DNA of 64,000 nucleotides from Larix kaempferi (GCA_027924585.1 BSBM01000779.1:14163001-14227000); one strand, 5' to 3'; positions 1 to 11,612 are shown, counted from the stretch's first letter. Notes: generated by a model from the letters alone, not told the origin. Numbers and translations: made by a program.

Positions 1-1
1 C

Positions 2-544
2 AGTCAAGTGATTGGGACCACTATGGGATGCATAATAGCACCCTATACCTTTTGGCTCTTCTACAAGGCCTTCAATTTGGGAGATCCGAAGGGAGAACAT
101 CTAGCCCCTTATACACTCATTTACAGAAACATGGCCATCCTAGGAGTAGAAGGATTCGGTGCCCTTCTCAAGCACTGCCTCACTCTTTGTTATTGCTTCT
201 TCGCGGTAGCCATAGTGATCAACCTGATAAGAGACTGTGTACCTAAAAATGTATCTCAGTATATTCCCCTGCCAATGGCCATGGCTATACCTTTCTACCT
301 TGGAGGTTACTTTGGCGTCGATATGTGTGTGGGGATGGCCATTGTATTCGTTTGGCAGACGATCAACTGCAAAAATGCCGAAGTTATGGTTCCCGTGGTG
401 GCTTCTGGTCTCATATGTGGAGATGGCATTTGGACTCTTCCTTCCTCGATTCTAGCTCTGGCTAAAGTCAATCCTCCCATCTGCATGAAATTCCTATCGA
501 GAAGCCTAAACAATAAAGTGGATGGCTTTATCAAAAAATGGTGA
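2..544 (+). CDS. YSL: Yellow-stripe-like (YSL/OPT family) metal-nicotianamine transporter, 3' terminal exon
   Basis: The reading frame is open from base 2 (Ser-Gln-Val-Ile-Gly...) to the TGA at 542-544, about 180 residues, and is cut by the window edge at its 5' side. It matches the C-terminal part of plant YSL proteins, oligopeptide-transporter-family carriers that move Fe, Zn or Cu chelated by nicotianamine across membranes. Family marks seen: [47 protein letters not shown] and the near-terminal [17 protein letters not shown]. Four hydrophobic segments are visible, as expected for the last membrane helices. The frame has no stop or shift, so this looks like a live gene and sets the chromosomal context: the gene runs left to right and ends here. 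The first bases may lie just inside the exon; I see no acceptor. Which YSL paralogue it is cannot be told. Confidence in the family is high. Confidence 0.93.
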   Translation, partial: SQVIGTTMGCIIAPYTFWLFYKAFNLGDPKGEHLAPYTLIYRNMAILGVEGFGALLKHCLTLCYCFFAVAIVINLIRDCVPKNVSQYIPLPMAMAIPFYLGGYFGVDMCVGMAIVFVWQTINCKNAEVMVPVVASGLICGDGIWTLPSSILALAKVNPPICMKFLSRSLNNKVDGFIKKW

Positions 545-686
545 TCCCAAATGATCAAAATCGTAGATTTATCATGTTACTATCGTAGATTTATCGTGTT
601 ACTATGTTATGGAAAGAAATTCTGAAATTGTGATCAGTGGACAGAATATTGAAGTTTTTTTAGTGAGATGGAATGTAATGTAGGCT

Positions 687-808
687 ACATGCTTGTATGG
701 CGACCAGCTTTCACTGTGTGTGTTTTTATACCAAGGATGTGAAGATTACACGCTTGTATGGTGACTAGCTTTCACTATGTGTGTTTTTATACCAAGGATG
801 TGAAGATT
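687..808 (+). repeat. 61-bp tandem duplication (two copies)
   Basis: Copies at 687-747 and 748-808 differ at about four positions. Each has the core GCTTGTATGG and ends CCAAGGATGTGAAGATT. They lie about 150 bp after the YSL stop, so they probably sit in or near its 3' UTR. Confidence 0.85.
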
Positions 809-888
809 AAGTGGGATCTTAATTTTGAATTTTAGTTTTTTAGTTTTGTTTGAGGTTTTAAGGGTTTTGAATATGATAAAGTGTTTTT

Positions 889-1113
889 TTAGGGTTTTGA
901 ATATGATAAAGTGTTTTTTCTTTAATTAATTTTGAGATTAAAGTTATAAAATATTTTTGGATTCATTCTATTTTTTTTCACAATTTTCTAGTGTTGTAGG
1001 TTTTAAGGGTTTTGAATATGATAAAGTTTTTTTTCTTTAATTAATTTTGAGATTAAAGTTATAAAATATTTTTGGATTCATTTTATTCTTTTTTATAATT
1101 TTCTAGTGTTGTA
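889..1113 (+). repeat. About 115-bp tandem duplication plus a short partial third copy
   Basis: A unit starting AGGGTTTTGAATATGATAAAG and ending CTAGTGTTGTA occurs at about 889-998 and again at about 1,004-1,113. A truncated copy of its first 30 bases lies directly before it (about 859-888). The unit is AT-rich and non-coding. Confidence 0.8.
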
Positions 1114-1920
1114 ACTTCAATCTTTTTAGATAAGATAACAGGAGTGATGAGAGTCTTTAAGATAGCAGAGTCTTTACCAGGAGTCTTTCCTTATCAAAAG
1201 GCTAAAGGTCCGTTGATTTATAAAATGTTTTCAAGTTTATAATAACCTTCCCACTCTCCATCTATCCTTTTTCTCAATGGTATAGTTCGAGTTAATCCTA
1301 TGATGAAAGTTAATTTCAAGATATTTGTATAAAGTCATTTCTTCCAAAAATATGTTGTCATACATTAAATTAGCCTAAGTGATCTTTTTGGATTTTATCT
1401 TTGTTTTGTCTAAAGTCATGTGGACCCTACCTATCACTTCCAAACAACTTTCTAACTTGTCAATCCATATACCAAAAAAAAATATAGAAAACATAGGACA
1501 ACCTTGCTTAACTCGTATATTACAATTAATTTATTTTCACTAATTCTTAATATTTCTAAGCTTAACAATAAAATAGAAACTCTAAATACAAAATATTATC
1601 TGAACATAATACTCTAACATTCCAAACTATAAATGATGAAAATGATACCATAAAAACTAGCATTAACCTATTATAAAACCTATTATACTATTTAATTTTC
1701 CACTTTAAAAACACTTCTCAATAAAACTAGCATCAACCTATTATACTATTTAATTTTCCACATTATAAAAATATAATTTTATATGAAAAATAATAATTTT
1801 AATTTTAATAAAATTAAAACTTCTATATACAATAATAATTATTAATATTAAATATTAACACCCAATTAAAAAAAATTATTTTTGTTTCTTGAAAGCATTA
1901 GAAAACTAAAGTTCGAAAAA

Positions 1921-2069
1921 AAACAAGCTAACTACTTCCCAATTGTCAAAATTAAAAATTTAATGCACAAAAACAAGCTAACTACTTCCCAATTGTCAAA
2001 ATTAAAAATTTAATGCACAAAAACAAGCTAACTACTTCCCAATTGTCAAAATTAAAAATTTAATGCACA
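1921..2069 (+). repeat. Three nearly perfect 50-bp tandem copies
   Basis: Units begin AAACAAGCTAACTACTTCCC at 1,921, 1,971 and 2,021, with exact 50-bp spacing; I see no mismatch until the last base of copy three. The array is bracketed by two related flanks containing GCATTAG...AAGTTCGAAA (about 1,897 and 2,088), so it lies inside an older, larger duplication. The near identity implies recent expansion or homogenisation. Confidence 0.92.
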
Positions 2070-3242
2070 TGCAAACGTTTGGAAAAAGCATTAGGAAAGC
2101 TAAGTTCGAAACAAAGACAAAACCCAATTTACTGCTTACAACGACAACGAAGAGAATAGGACAATTGTCCCCCGTCATTTTCCATGAAAGATGTGAGTCC
2201 AACCATCCTCTCTAATTAATGAAGATAGACAAGTATCATCAAATAGGGGATGTTAACGTGATTAGTCCTGGTCAAGGCTAGAGTAACTATTGTGATTGAT
2301 CGGCTTTGATTTTCAATTAGTTTGTGAAGTTCATTGGTGATGCACTTTAAAGTTTTATTGTCAGGTTGGTGGTTAAGTTATCGAGCTATGAAGAAGATTT
2401 TATTGGGAGGTGATGAAGATGTCGTATATACTAACACAATCACATAATTTGTGGTTGGTAAACACCGATAGGTCATAAGTTAAGAGACATGAATTAATAT
2501 AAACATTAAAACAAATACTATTTAATAAACATATCCCACCACTTAACTTAAGCTTATTTAAATCTTAATCAAGATGCATTTAAGCATAATAAGATACGAC
2601 TGCCATGAAATTAATCTAGATTGTACACTTATTACACTCCGATTAATCTTGTTGATCCACTCAAGGAAGTCCAAAATCTGAGATAATATCTAAACACCTA
2701 TCGGTGTAATAATATTTTAATAATATGCCAATAGATTTTAATAATATGTTGAGATTTTTGGTGATAGAGTTCAAATCAAATGTTACGAAAGCTCATTACA
2801 ACAAGATGGAATGCATATCCACATTTTCAATTCAATATACCCAAAGTTTAACATACACAATAACACAACCAGTATCAAATGCCTATTAACTGCACTGACA
2901 TGATAACCAAAGCTAGTTTAAACCATTGCTTAAACGAACGCCATGCCTTACCACCATACAACCGTCGCTTCTAAGCCACGCTTCTAAGCCACTGCCTTAG
3001 TTTTCTGTTCCAAAAGCAAAGCTTAGTTTATGTCCAAAACAAAAACTTAATTCTAAGTGTCTTAGAGCATTGTGCTATGCTCTTCAAGAGTCGATGAGTT
3101 GATGTTGTTTAGGTTGGCTTTGTGTTGATGTTGTGTTGTTCAGATTGCTTTGATTTTTGAGTTGATTTCGTTCAGCTTTGTCTAGATTAAGCTATCTAGA
3201 TTCCTGAATTGAGGTAACCTGGCTATCATTTTTGAACTGTGT

Positions 3243-3631
3243 TGTTAGGAACCCATGTCAACCCTTCTATTTACTTTGTTAGTATATTGTTGTTGGACGC
3301 ATATGCTTTGTAAGTCGTCTTGTAGTATTTGTTGATCCATAGTTTGTATTATTGTTGTTAGATGCATATGCTTTGTAAGTTGTCCTGTAGTAATTGTTGA
3401 CCATAGTTTGTATTGGCCCATGGTTTGTATTGACCCATGGTATTGGCGCCTTGACTTAGTATATAAGTTTGTGTTGAGACCAATGAAGGTACCGTGAAGT
3501 TATTTGTATTGAGTTTGCTCAAAGGAGGTTGCCCCCTCGAAGTGGCTTGAGATCAATAAAAGCGATTCTGAGTTCTGTTATTTCTGCTATCTTGTGTATT
3601 TTCATTAATTAATTGTTGCGGGTTCTTCACA
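3243..3631 (+). repeat. 5' LTR of the 3.2-8.3 kb element
   Basis: Begins TGTTAGGAACCC and ends GGTTCTTCACA, 389 bp. It has an internal near-duplicate (GCATATGCTTTGTAAGT occurs twice about 70 bp apart), a TATA-like GTATATAAG near 3,460 and an AATAAAAG polyadenylation-like signal near 3,555. The matching copy is at 7,909-8,311. Confidence 0.93.
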
Positions 3632-3633
3632 TA

Positions 3634-3645
3634 TGGTATCAGCAC
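3634..3645 (+). promoter_or_regulatory. Primer-binding site, initiator Met tRNA type
   Basis: TGGTATCAGCAC lies two bases after the LTR end. It resembles the TGGTATCAGAGC site complementary to the 3' end of initiator tRNA-Met, the usual primer for plant Ty3/gypsy and copia elements. The match decays after nine bases. Confidence 0.8.
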
Positions 3646-4774
3646 ACTTTCTTGGGCTCATTGGGTGGAATCTCTGCCAATTTTTTTTTCGCATTTGTTG
3701 CAAGTTCGGATCTGGGAATAATCCCTATCTGCTTAACTGTGGGAAGTACTTGGACATAAACCCTAAAACTCATTGTGAGGAGTACCACAGGAACCTCAAA
3801 GTAGCTGGCCCATTGAGAGGACCTGCCAACGAAAAGGGCAACGACCACTACCTGATTGACTAGTTCCCACCCATGAGGTAAACCAAGAGCTGTTGTTTGT
3901 GGCAAAGCGGTTATCAGTTTTACCTGAGTCATGGAGTGACGGGTACTGCCCCAATACGCAAGCCATTAAATAGCATTGGTGGCCGAGTGAAACCCATGAC
4001 CTGTTAGGAAGCCGAACATACCTGGGGTCCATATCTATTTTCAGCTGAACTATTGCCGATCACTTCCATGCCATTTCAAATCCATTTCGAGCCGTTTCAG
4101 ATCCATTCTGAAAGTCATTCCAGATCCAACCGTTTCAGATCTATTCTGAAAGTCATTTCAAATACAGTGATTTTTTATCCATTTGGTGCCGTTTCAGATC
4201 CATCTGTTGCCGATCACTTCCACGTCATTGCAGATCCATCTGTTTCCAATCCCTTCTGCGCCGTAGCAAATCTATTCTGAAAAAAATAAAAAATTTGTTT
4301 TTCGCCATTTCTCCCTTGTTTTCACTCTGTTCCCCTTCAAACTTCCCTTACACCCCTGTAATCTCATTCTACATCTTTCATTCCTGAGGACCCTATCCAA
4401 AATTCCACTTTCCAAAGCTAGAAATCCCACATTTGTCTATTTTTAGGGTTTCCCATAACTTCTTTAATTTTGACCCAATCGCCTTAAAATTTTGCCACCA
4501 TGTTCATTCCCTATTTCTACTTCTTTGTCCCTCTCTGAAAATTTTTCCCATTCTTTCACCCCGCTTCTGAAATCCTCATTTTCTGCTTCCCTATCCATTC
4601 GAAAGTGTCCAAAACCTAGTCAAACCCTAATTACCCATCAGAGTTTTTCCCAAATCCAAATTTCCCTTTACTATATAAGGTTCTATTTGTGTTTTTCTAC
4701 CCATCCCCCCCCCCCGCCCCCCCAAAAAAAAAACACTTATGGTTATGTTTGTCACCTGCGCAGGAGCAAAAACC
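3646..4774 (+). other. Untranslated leader of the 3.2-8.3 kb element
   Basis: Non-coding leader between primer site and gag. At about 4,053-4,280 it contains a degenerate array built on GTTTCAGATCCATTCTGAAAG. At 4,707-4,737 there is a C-run followed by an A-run. Confidence 0.65.
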
Positions 4775-5590
4775 ATGGAGGAAGCACTTGCAACCATCCA
4801 AACCAAACTCCAGGATCTGGATGAAAAATTTATCGGCCTCCATCTTGAGCATTCAGCCATGAACAACAAACGACAGTCTGAGTCTTCATTAGACAATGGG
4901 TTCTCTTCTTCCAGCAATTTCCGTGGTCCGAAGCTTGATTTTCCTTGCTTCAATGGTACTGATCTGACTGGATGGATCTATCGTGTAGAACAGTATTTCA
5001 GTCTGCATAATACTTTTGATGTCACCAAAGTTCCACTTGCATCATTTCATTTGGAACATGAAGCTCTTCAATGGTACCGTTGGTACATCACGGCTCATAA
5101 AGAGCCAAAATGGCTGGATTTTTGCTAGCACCTTTTGCAACAATTTGTTCCTAGTGCTTTTGATGACTTCATAGGAGCCCTCACTAAACTTCACCAAATT
5201 GGCACTATGAGAGAGTGTCAGACAAAATTTGAGAAACTAGCCAATCACACAGAAGGATTGTCTGATGAATTCTATAGGAGTTTTTTTTATCAAAGGTCTT
5301 AAGGATGAAATCTGCTCAGAGGTTAAAATGTTCTGTCCCAACACAATGATGGAAGCCCTACGGTTGGCTAAGTTGGAAGAAGACAAGATTGCAACCCAAT
5401 GGCACTCCAAACCCACTTCTGTCCCCTTTCGAAATACAAGTTCTCAACGACCTCCCATCTCGCCAGCTCCTCGACCAATGCCTATTAAGCATTTGTCTGA
5501 AACAGAGATGCAGGCACGCAAAGAAAAAAATGATTTGTTATAATTGTGATGAGAAATTCACTCAAGGACATAGATGTATTCAGCAAAAGC
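4775..5590 (+). pseudogene. gag: Degenerate gag (capsid and zinc knuckle)
   Basis: The likely start is the ATG at 4,775, in good context (AAACCATGG). The N-terminal part has a short helical stretch, then the gag signatures FNGTDLTGWIYRVEQYF and FHLEHEALQWYRW. A TAG at 5,126-5,128 breaks the frame; beyond it FDDFIGALTKLHQIGTM and the FIKGLKDEI segment continue. A frameshift lies at the run of eight T near 5,280 and another at the A-run near 5,524. The nucleocapsid knuckle CYNCDEKFTQGHRC is at about 5,535-5,577. In life this protein packages element RNA into particles. Here it cannot be made whole. Confidence 0.85.
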
Positions 5591-5639
5591 TCTATCTCTT
5601 AGATATGGATTCTCCGCCTACCTCTAAAATTGGTGAAGA

Positions 5640-6290
5640 AGCTCCAGATACAATGGACGATCAAGTTGACATTCAAGAGTAGCCTATTGACCCCCCATCT
5701 CAGGACGACCAACCAGAGATATCTCTCCACGCTTTATCCGTCGTCACCACCCCCCAAACAATGCGGGTCAGGGGTTGCTTCGAGAAGCTTCCTCTTACAA
5801 TACTCATTGATTATAGTAGCACTCATAACTTCATTGACCCCCGGATTTCCAAACAAGCTGATTGTTTTGTCCATCCTTGCTCCAACTTTGAAGTCATGGT
5901 TGCTAATGGGGGACCGGGGTACCTTACCTTGCAAGGGAAAGTGTCACAATGTGCATATCTCTTTAGAATATTATAACCTGTGCTCTGACATGTTTTCCTT
6001 GTCCTTAGGTGGATTTGGTGTGGTTCTGGGTGTTCAATGGTTATGCACACTTGGCCCCATCTTATCGGATTTTGCTGAACTTTGGATGCATTTTTCAGTC
6101 AATGGGACACAACACAAATTTACGGGATTACAACCAGGGTCTCTCCACATCATCAGTTCACATCGACTGGAAAATATCCTTAAGAAGAATTCACATGATG
6201 TCATCACTCAACTCCATTCCATTTAGATGCACCCATCAACGGTCTCCACCACTTCCTTGGATAGATATATAGGTGTCTTTGCTGCACCAG
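5640..6290 (+). pseudogene. pol: Degenerate aspartic protease and post-protease linker of pol
   Basis: The retropepsin motif is ILIDYSSTHNFID (about 5,800-5,838). The normal D-S-G triad reads D-Y-S, so the active site is altered. The linker that normally follows (family form: VVLGVQWL...LGPI) is readable at about 6,025-6,060, then in shifted frame to FAAPVGLPP near 6,280. RT should follow but is absent: the sequence passes straight into the RNase H region. Confidence 0.82.
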
Positions 6291-6295
6291 TGGGC

Positions 6296-7192
6296 TTGCC
6301 ACCTTCAAGAGACCTTTCTGGTAAGCATTTAGCCGCATCTACATCTCAGTAGGAAATGATGGCTATTTTGCATGCAATACCGAAGTGGCAGCCATCCCTA
6401 TTAGGGAATTATTTCTGCATCAAGACTGATCTCCAGAGTCTAGAAAATTTCCTGGAACAACGGGTGTCCTCCCCAGCACACCTGAAATTGGTTAGCCAAC
6501 TCATGGGTTATGAATATGCGATCACTTACAATAAGGGTAAGGAAAATACGGTGGCAGATGCTCCTTATCGCACATTTGATGACCCAGTTTCTCTTACAGC
6601 TATTTCTTTGCTTGTTCCAAATTGGTTGCAATCTATTCAACAGGGCTATCTCTTCTATGAACTCCATGCTTCTTCATCAATAGGGCACTCTCGGTTCCTC
6701 AAAACGTCTGACCGGGAACAATGTAACTTCTTTTGGTAGGGACTGAAAATGACAATTCAATAGATGGTGATTGACTGTGATACTTGCCAAGTCAACAAGG
6801 GTGAAACGACACTCCTTTTGGAACTGCACGAACCCTTTCCCATCCCTACACAGATTTGGACAACTATTTCTATGGATTTCCTAGAAGCACTATAGTGGTA
6901 CAATACCATGTCTAAAAGGACACCATATGAAGATGTCTATGGACATGCACCACCAGTTCTTCTTCTATACACCCTCAGCAGCTCACCAGTTCAGGAAATT
7001 GACTCGGTTCTTCGAAACCGCAATCAAATTCTTCTCATTCTGCAGGACAATCTTCACATGGCAAGAATTCAACTGAAACAACAAGCTGATCAACAGCATT
7101 CAGAGCGCACTTTTCACACATATGATATGGTTCTTCTTCGTCTACAACCTTCCAAGCAATCCTCCTAAAACTCAAAATGCGTTAGTGGCTTG
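6296..7192 (+). pseudogene. pol: Degenerate RNase H and integrase ends of pol; RT and IN core missing
   Basis: RNase H: EMMAILHAIPKWQPSLLG, then IKTDLQSLENFLEQR and GYEYAITYNKGKEN (about 6,354-6,550), with VADAPYR where VADALSR is usual. The integrase zinc-binding half is reduced to DCDTCQVNKG (about 6,775-6,805) and is followed by SMDFLEAL. The next frame (6,908-7,168) is already the integrase C-terminal part (MSKRTPYEDVYG, LLILQDNLHMARIQLKQQAD, VLLRLQP). The D-D-E core between them has been lost, so the element could not integrate on its own. Confidence 0.85.
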
Positions 7193-7800
7193 TGTTAAAT
7201 TTTGAGCATTAATTCATTATACTCTAGGATCTTTGCTGAGAGAATAACATCTACAGTATATCAATGCATGAAAATCATAATATGACAAGCATCACAAGCA
7301 TCACAAGAATCAAAAGCATAGAGACAAGAGACACAGAGTTTCTGTGGGGAAAACCCTAAGGTGAAAAACCCCACAACTTCCTCAGAGATAGAGAGAGCAA
7401 TGGCTCAACCAAAATACAACCAAATAACAATGAGATAGTCTCCTAGCAGATGATCCTCCTCCTCCTCACTAGTGCGCCACTTTCCAGAGAGAGAGTGAGT
7501 TACTTTTTCGAGTGAGTAAAATAGAGATCTCCTATCTCTATTTATACTCACCTTTTTTCCCAGTGACCTACTGGGGCCAACTTGTCTACTTAGATACATC
7601 CACATTATATTATATATAATTCTGGGCCGACCCCAAATGGTGGTCTAATAACCCATCAGCAAGTACACACACTTGCGACACTTGTCAATCAACATGACGA
7701 CACTTCCTTATAGAGGAATGACACATCTCTTATAAGGGTACAATAAATATATATAAAATATACAGATGAAATACATTCCGAAGTTACATATACATCAACA
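7193..7800. mobile_element. Solo LTR (608 bp) inserted in the 3' part of the Ty3/gypsy pol
   Basis: Starts TGTTAAATTTTGAG and ends ACATATACATCAACA (TGTT...AACA ends). The flanks GCTTG (7,188-7,192) and GCCTG (7,801-7,805) match at four of five bases, consistent with a decayed target-site duplication. It contains the GTGGGGAAAACCCT...GAAAAACCCCAC inverted motif often seen in copia-type LTRs, a purine-rich AGAGAGAGAG stretch and AT-rich tracts. No internal region remains, so it probably formed by LTR-LTR recombination. Confidence 0.75.
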
Positions 7801-7908
7801 GCCTGGAATGCAACCTGAGGATGCTACAGGGGAACCACTCCTTCAAATTCTGCATCAATTTCCACATCTAAAGATTTGAGGACAAAGAATTTTCTAAGGG
7901 AGAGGGGA
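7801..7908 (+). other. Pol tail and polypurine tract
   Basis: After the solo LTR the end of pol resumes (LQILHQFPHLK then a stop). It is followed by the purine tract AAGGGAGAGGGGA at 7,896-7,908, directly against the 3' LTR. This tract primes plus-strand DNA synthesis in LTR elements. Confidence 0.75.
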
Positions 7909-8311
7909 TGTTAGGAACCCATGTCAACCCTTCTATTTACTTTGTTAGTATGTTGTTGTTGGATGCATATGCTTTGTAAGTCATCCCATATTATTTGTTG
8001 ATCCATAGTTTGTATTATTTTTGTTGGATGCATATGCTTTGTAAGTCGACCTGTAGTAATTGTTGATCCATAGTTTGTATTGGCCCATGGTTTATGTTGA
8101 CACATGGTATTGACCCATGGTATTTGCGCAAAGACTTAGTATATAAGTTTGTGTTGAGACCATTGAAAGTACCGTGAAGTTATTTGTATTAAGCTTGCTC
8201 AAAGGAGGTTGCCCCCTCAAAGTGGCCTATGATCAATCAAAGCAATTTTGATTTCTGTTATTTCTGCTATCTCATGTATTGTCATTAATTAATCGTTGCA
8301 GGTTCTTCACA
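7909..8311 (+). repeat. 3' LTR of the 3.2-8.3 kb element
   Basis: 403 bp, TGTTAGGAACCC to GGTTCTTCACA, matching the copy at 3,243-3,631 with scattered substitutions and one longer gap in the GTATTGGCCCATGG region. Confidence 0.93.
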
Positions 8312-8316
8312 TGTGT

Positions 8317-9728
8317 GTCAAATTATACTCTAAAAAACATAATGGTCAAAAATATTTGTAAAGAAGTAGTGTTTAAAGACTAATAGATGCATGTGTACAA
8401 ATATGCCAAACTTGCAACTATTGACAAGTCACTCCAACATGCAATTGTTAACAAAGAGTATGCCACTTAGCCTTCTATGAGATGTTATGGATGCACATAT
8501 GTTTCATGTATTCACTATTGATTGCGATAGCAAAGGGATTTGAACATGAGCTCTGAACGTCTTCCACTGACAAGTGTTCTGAAACATTGGTATATTTTGA
8601 GGAGTTGTCATCGAATAGATGTGCACACATAGCTCTAGAGCATACAAGGGTTGGCATAATTTACAAAGATTTAAAAGCTAATTGTTAGTAGATAAGAGCT
8701 ACAAAATGACTGAAAGTGCATAAAAAAAATGAGAATCCACTACTCTATTTTATAAGATAATTATCAATTTTCAAGAGAGCGATCATCTTGTAGTATGACT
8801 AAAACATACATTTCATTTATGTAAACATCCAGTTAATTTGTTAGTGCATATACAGATCATTTCGGCATTGAACATCAACAACATATGTATGGAATCTGCA
8901 CTATATCATGGCAAAGCCAAAACATGACAAGCATCATAGTAATGTTGGTTATATTCTCCTGTACATAGATAGAAACAACATGTTAGAAGGAAAAATAAAG
9001 GTAGGAAACTACTAGTAAATAAGATATGTCATTGATAAAGTCTATATAAAACAAGACTATGCTTGTCTGTCAAATGATTCTCTTTCTCCTATGATGAGGT
9101 ATTGGTATTTGGAGCAGCCCTAACAGTTAATTGTTATATCGAAGTTAATTGTTGTATCGATTTTGATTTTCGACAAACAACAATATTCATTTTCTTTGCA
9201 AAATTGCAAACAAGCTTCTATTGTGCAATAGAACATGAGAGACAGGTTTTTCTCTTAAGAAGTGCATTTTAAAGTGATGGAGGAAATGTCAAAAGGATAA
9301 CCTAAGGTTGACCAATGCTGGGAAGGGAAGTTCAATTTAACTAACAAATATTCCTATATGTTTAAGCACTTTTTGCATGAAAAACTTGCGTTGGAAACCC
9401 TAGCTGTATCATCTACTACTTCACGTATAACCCCCAAATCCCAAAGTGTTCAATGTGTGATCACATTAAGAGAGAGTCTGTCAAGAAATTTATCTCTGAA
9501 ACTGAAACAATTATGTGAAAAAAATTGAGAGGGAGAGCAACTTTCTCTGGAGAGCACCAAGAAAAATATAGTTCCTATAGAATCTTCTTGATTTTCAGAA
9601 GGTTACCCAAGAAAAAGCATGCATTTTATTTGCTTCATTTTTTCTCACAAATAAAGCATCTATAAAACCATGTACAAATTAATTTATTATTGCCAAGCAA
9701 ATTAATTCAGGTTTTTTATTTTTATTTT
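8317..9728. other. Unassigned AT-rich DNA
   Basis: No coding frame above noise, no LTR ends and no recognisable domain seen on either strand in about 1.4 kb. Confidence 0.5.
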
Positions 9729-10068
9729 TCACAACATAATTATTGTCGAGACATGCCACGTTCTCACACCAATGTATTTATCAATTGTGTGAGTTTTCTA
9801 TTATAAAAAAATGTACTATTTTTTGTTCTCCACAACATAACTATTGTCCAAGTTCTCACTCCAATGCATGTACTTATTCTTAACTTTCTATTTTTTATTC
9901 TCCACATCATAATTATTGTCCAATTTCTAACTCCAATGCATTTACGTATTGTTCTCATTGTGTTGACAACAAAACACATCAATGTAATTAACCAATATTA
10001 AATGCATTTTTAATGCTCACTAGTAGTTTACATAAATGTAATTAACCAACATTAAATGCATTTTTCAT
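9729..10068. repeat. Degenerate tandem repeats (about 70-100 bp unit x3, then a 52-bp unit x2)
   Basis: Three units start CACAACATAATTATTGTC or a close variant (about 9,730, 9,830 and 9,902) and contain TTCTCACTCCAATGCAT. They are followed by two copies of AATGTAATTAACCAAYATTA at about 9,981 and 10,034. The second pair abuts the protease relic of the copia fragment. Confidence 0.75.
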
Positions 10069-11097
10069 CAGTACTAGATTTTGGGCTTTAATTAAAAACC
10101 TATCTAGAATCACATTTAACATAATCTTGAAAATACTTCCCGTGGCATGAATTGAAGCCCCTAAATCTACTGTCCATAAATTAGTAGTATTATCCAATGA
10201 AAGAATTAAACCATCTTGTAACACATCACCTGCTACATTTTCTTCGTCTACTATCCATCTCCTTGTTTCTTTAGATATCCACAGTCCTTATTCAGATGTC
10301 CTTTATTCACACAAATCCAACACTCTATTTTTTATAGTCTGGATTTGGATCTTCCCTTCCTAGAATTCCCATCATTACCTAGGTTGTTTCCTCTCTCCCT
10401 TTGTATTCCCCTATTCTCCATGGTCAATGCATTACCTGATGTCTCACTTATGCTTTTCTATCACATTTCCTTTCTAAGAATAACACCAAAAAGATCATCA
10501 AATTTAAAAGTGTTTGAAGCAGATACAGAGTTACTTACAACCATGACCAAGCCATTCTAGCTTTATGGCAATGAGCACAATATTAGAATATGATAAACTA
10601 ATCATAGAAGGTCACTCCTATAGAACTTATCTTATTAGTAACCTTATTAAATTCATTTAAATGGTCAACAAAAGGCCCACTTTCTGACATCTTTATATTA
10701 AATAATCGCTTAATTAGAAATACCTTGTTAAAGGTCGAGGGTTTTTCATACATTTTAGCCATTTCCTTCATCAAATCCTCTGTTGTATCCTCCTTTGAAA
10801 TGTTGAAAGCCACCGACGATGCCAAGCACAACCATATAATTCATAGTTCCTTTCTATCAAGAACCTCCCATTCTTTTTCCTTCTTAGTCGTCGACTTAAT
10901 TTCTTTTCGTCCCAATGGTAGGAGTAGATCCTTCTGTTATAGTATTCCTCCATTTCCATCTTCCATTACCGGTAGTTTTTTCCATTAAATTTCTTGACCC
11001 TAAACTTTCCTTCTTCTGCCATTGCTCCCACTTGAACCAGAAAACTCGTTTTCTCGTGAGTTTATCATCCAAATAGACAGTTGTCTCTTATACCAAT
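10042..11097 (-). pseudogene. gag-pol: Ty1/copia gag and protease fragment, minus strand
   Basis: Read on the minus strand from right to left. Gag remains lie at 10,598-11,000, including FNKVFLIKRLFNIKMSESG and VDHLNEFNKVTNKISSIG, the typical copia gag core. A zinc knuckle CWICVNKGHLNKDC is encoded near 10,270-10,320. The protease start LWTVDLGASIHATGS lies at about 10,105-10,165, with D-L-G in place of the catalytic D-S-G. Integrase and RT, which should follow further left, are missing: the copia sequence stops near 10,042 against the tandem repeats. Stops and shifts separate the pieces. A primer-site-like TTGGTATAAGAG (minus strand) adjoins the LTR at 11,098. Confidence 0.82.
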
Positions 11098-11612
11098 TGT
11101 TAGAAAAATAGGATTGTAGAGCAATAACATAAAATATAATGCAGAAATAAAACACATAAGAATACAATACAAGAGAGACACCAATACATGTGGTTCACCC
11201 AATATGGACTACATCCATGGAGAAACAACCAAACCTTTTTATTATTTCATCCAAAAAATGAAGGGATACAACTCGTGACACATCCGCTACAACTTCCTTT
11301 GCACTCTCTCATACTCTCTCTCTTAGACACACTGATTTTTCAAAATACATACTCGAAATACAATTCCCTCATACATAAAAGAGGGTTTCCTTCTAAAGGA
11401 AAAAAATAACATAGCTTCTATCGTCAAATTTGCAACCTAATAATAACCATGGGAAAATACCCATGGATATGCAAAACCATGGGCTCGTAAACCACTAACT
11501 AAACCCATTATTGACCAAGTCAAGAACAATTCAGATGACTACGAAATTACCACATTTTACAAGGAAGTTTTAAAATTTCTACCAGAGGAAGTTGCCCCTA
11601 GACCCTGCAACA
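11098..11612 (-). repeat. 5' LTR of the minus-strand copia fragment
   Basis: Plus-strand ends are TGTTAGAAAAATAGG (11,098) and CCCTGCAACA (11,612), so the minus-strand LTR runs TGTTGCAGGG...CTAACA, 515 bp. The left end abuts the primer site and gag leader in the correct order. The LTR shares the GGCCCATGGTTTTG and TATTTTCCCAT blocks with the LTR fragment at 63.68-64.0 kb. No partner 3' LTR was found to the left, consistent with truncation. Confidence 0.72.

Larger units (their letters stand above)
545..3237. other. Region downstream of YSL: probable 3' UTR and AT-rich intergenic DNA
   Basis: About 2.7 kb with no protein-coding frame that I can support. The first few hundred bases probably include the YSL 3' UTR. 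The stretch holds several short tandem duplications, listed separately, and AT-rich sequence around 1,480-1,900. No retrotransposon domain is visible. The right end at 3,238-3,242 is the target-site copy of the element that starts at 3,243. Confidence 0.6.
3238..8316 (+). mobile_element. Ty3/gypsy LTR retrotransposon (chromovirus-like), complete ends, defective
   Basis: A whole element defined by LTRs at 3,243-3,631 and 7,909-8,311 and by an exact 5-bp target-site duplication TGTGT (3,238-3,242 and 8,312-8,316). An initiator-Met-type primer site follows the left LTR and a purine tract precedes the right one. Inside, plus-strand remains run gag, protease, RNase H, integrase ends: the Ty3/gypsy order. 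RT and the integrase core are deleted, and several stops and frameshifts are present. A solo LTR of another family is inserted near the 3' end (7,193-7,800). The LTRs differ by several percent plus small indels, so the insertion is old. Confidence 0.93.

Noticed and set aside
9764-9982. 72-codon minus-strand frame with repeated MMWR..KN words
   Set aside because: It is generated by the 70-100 bp tandem repeat.
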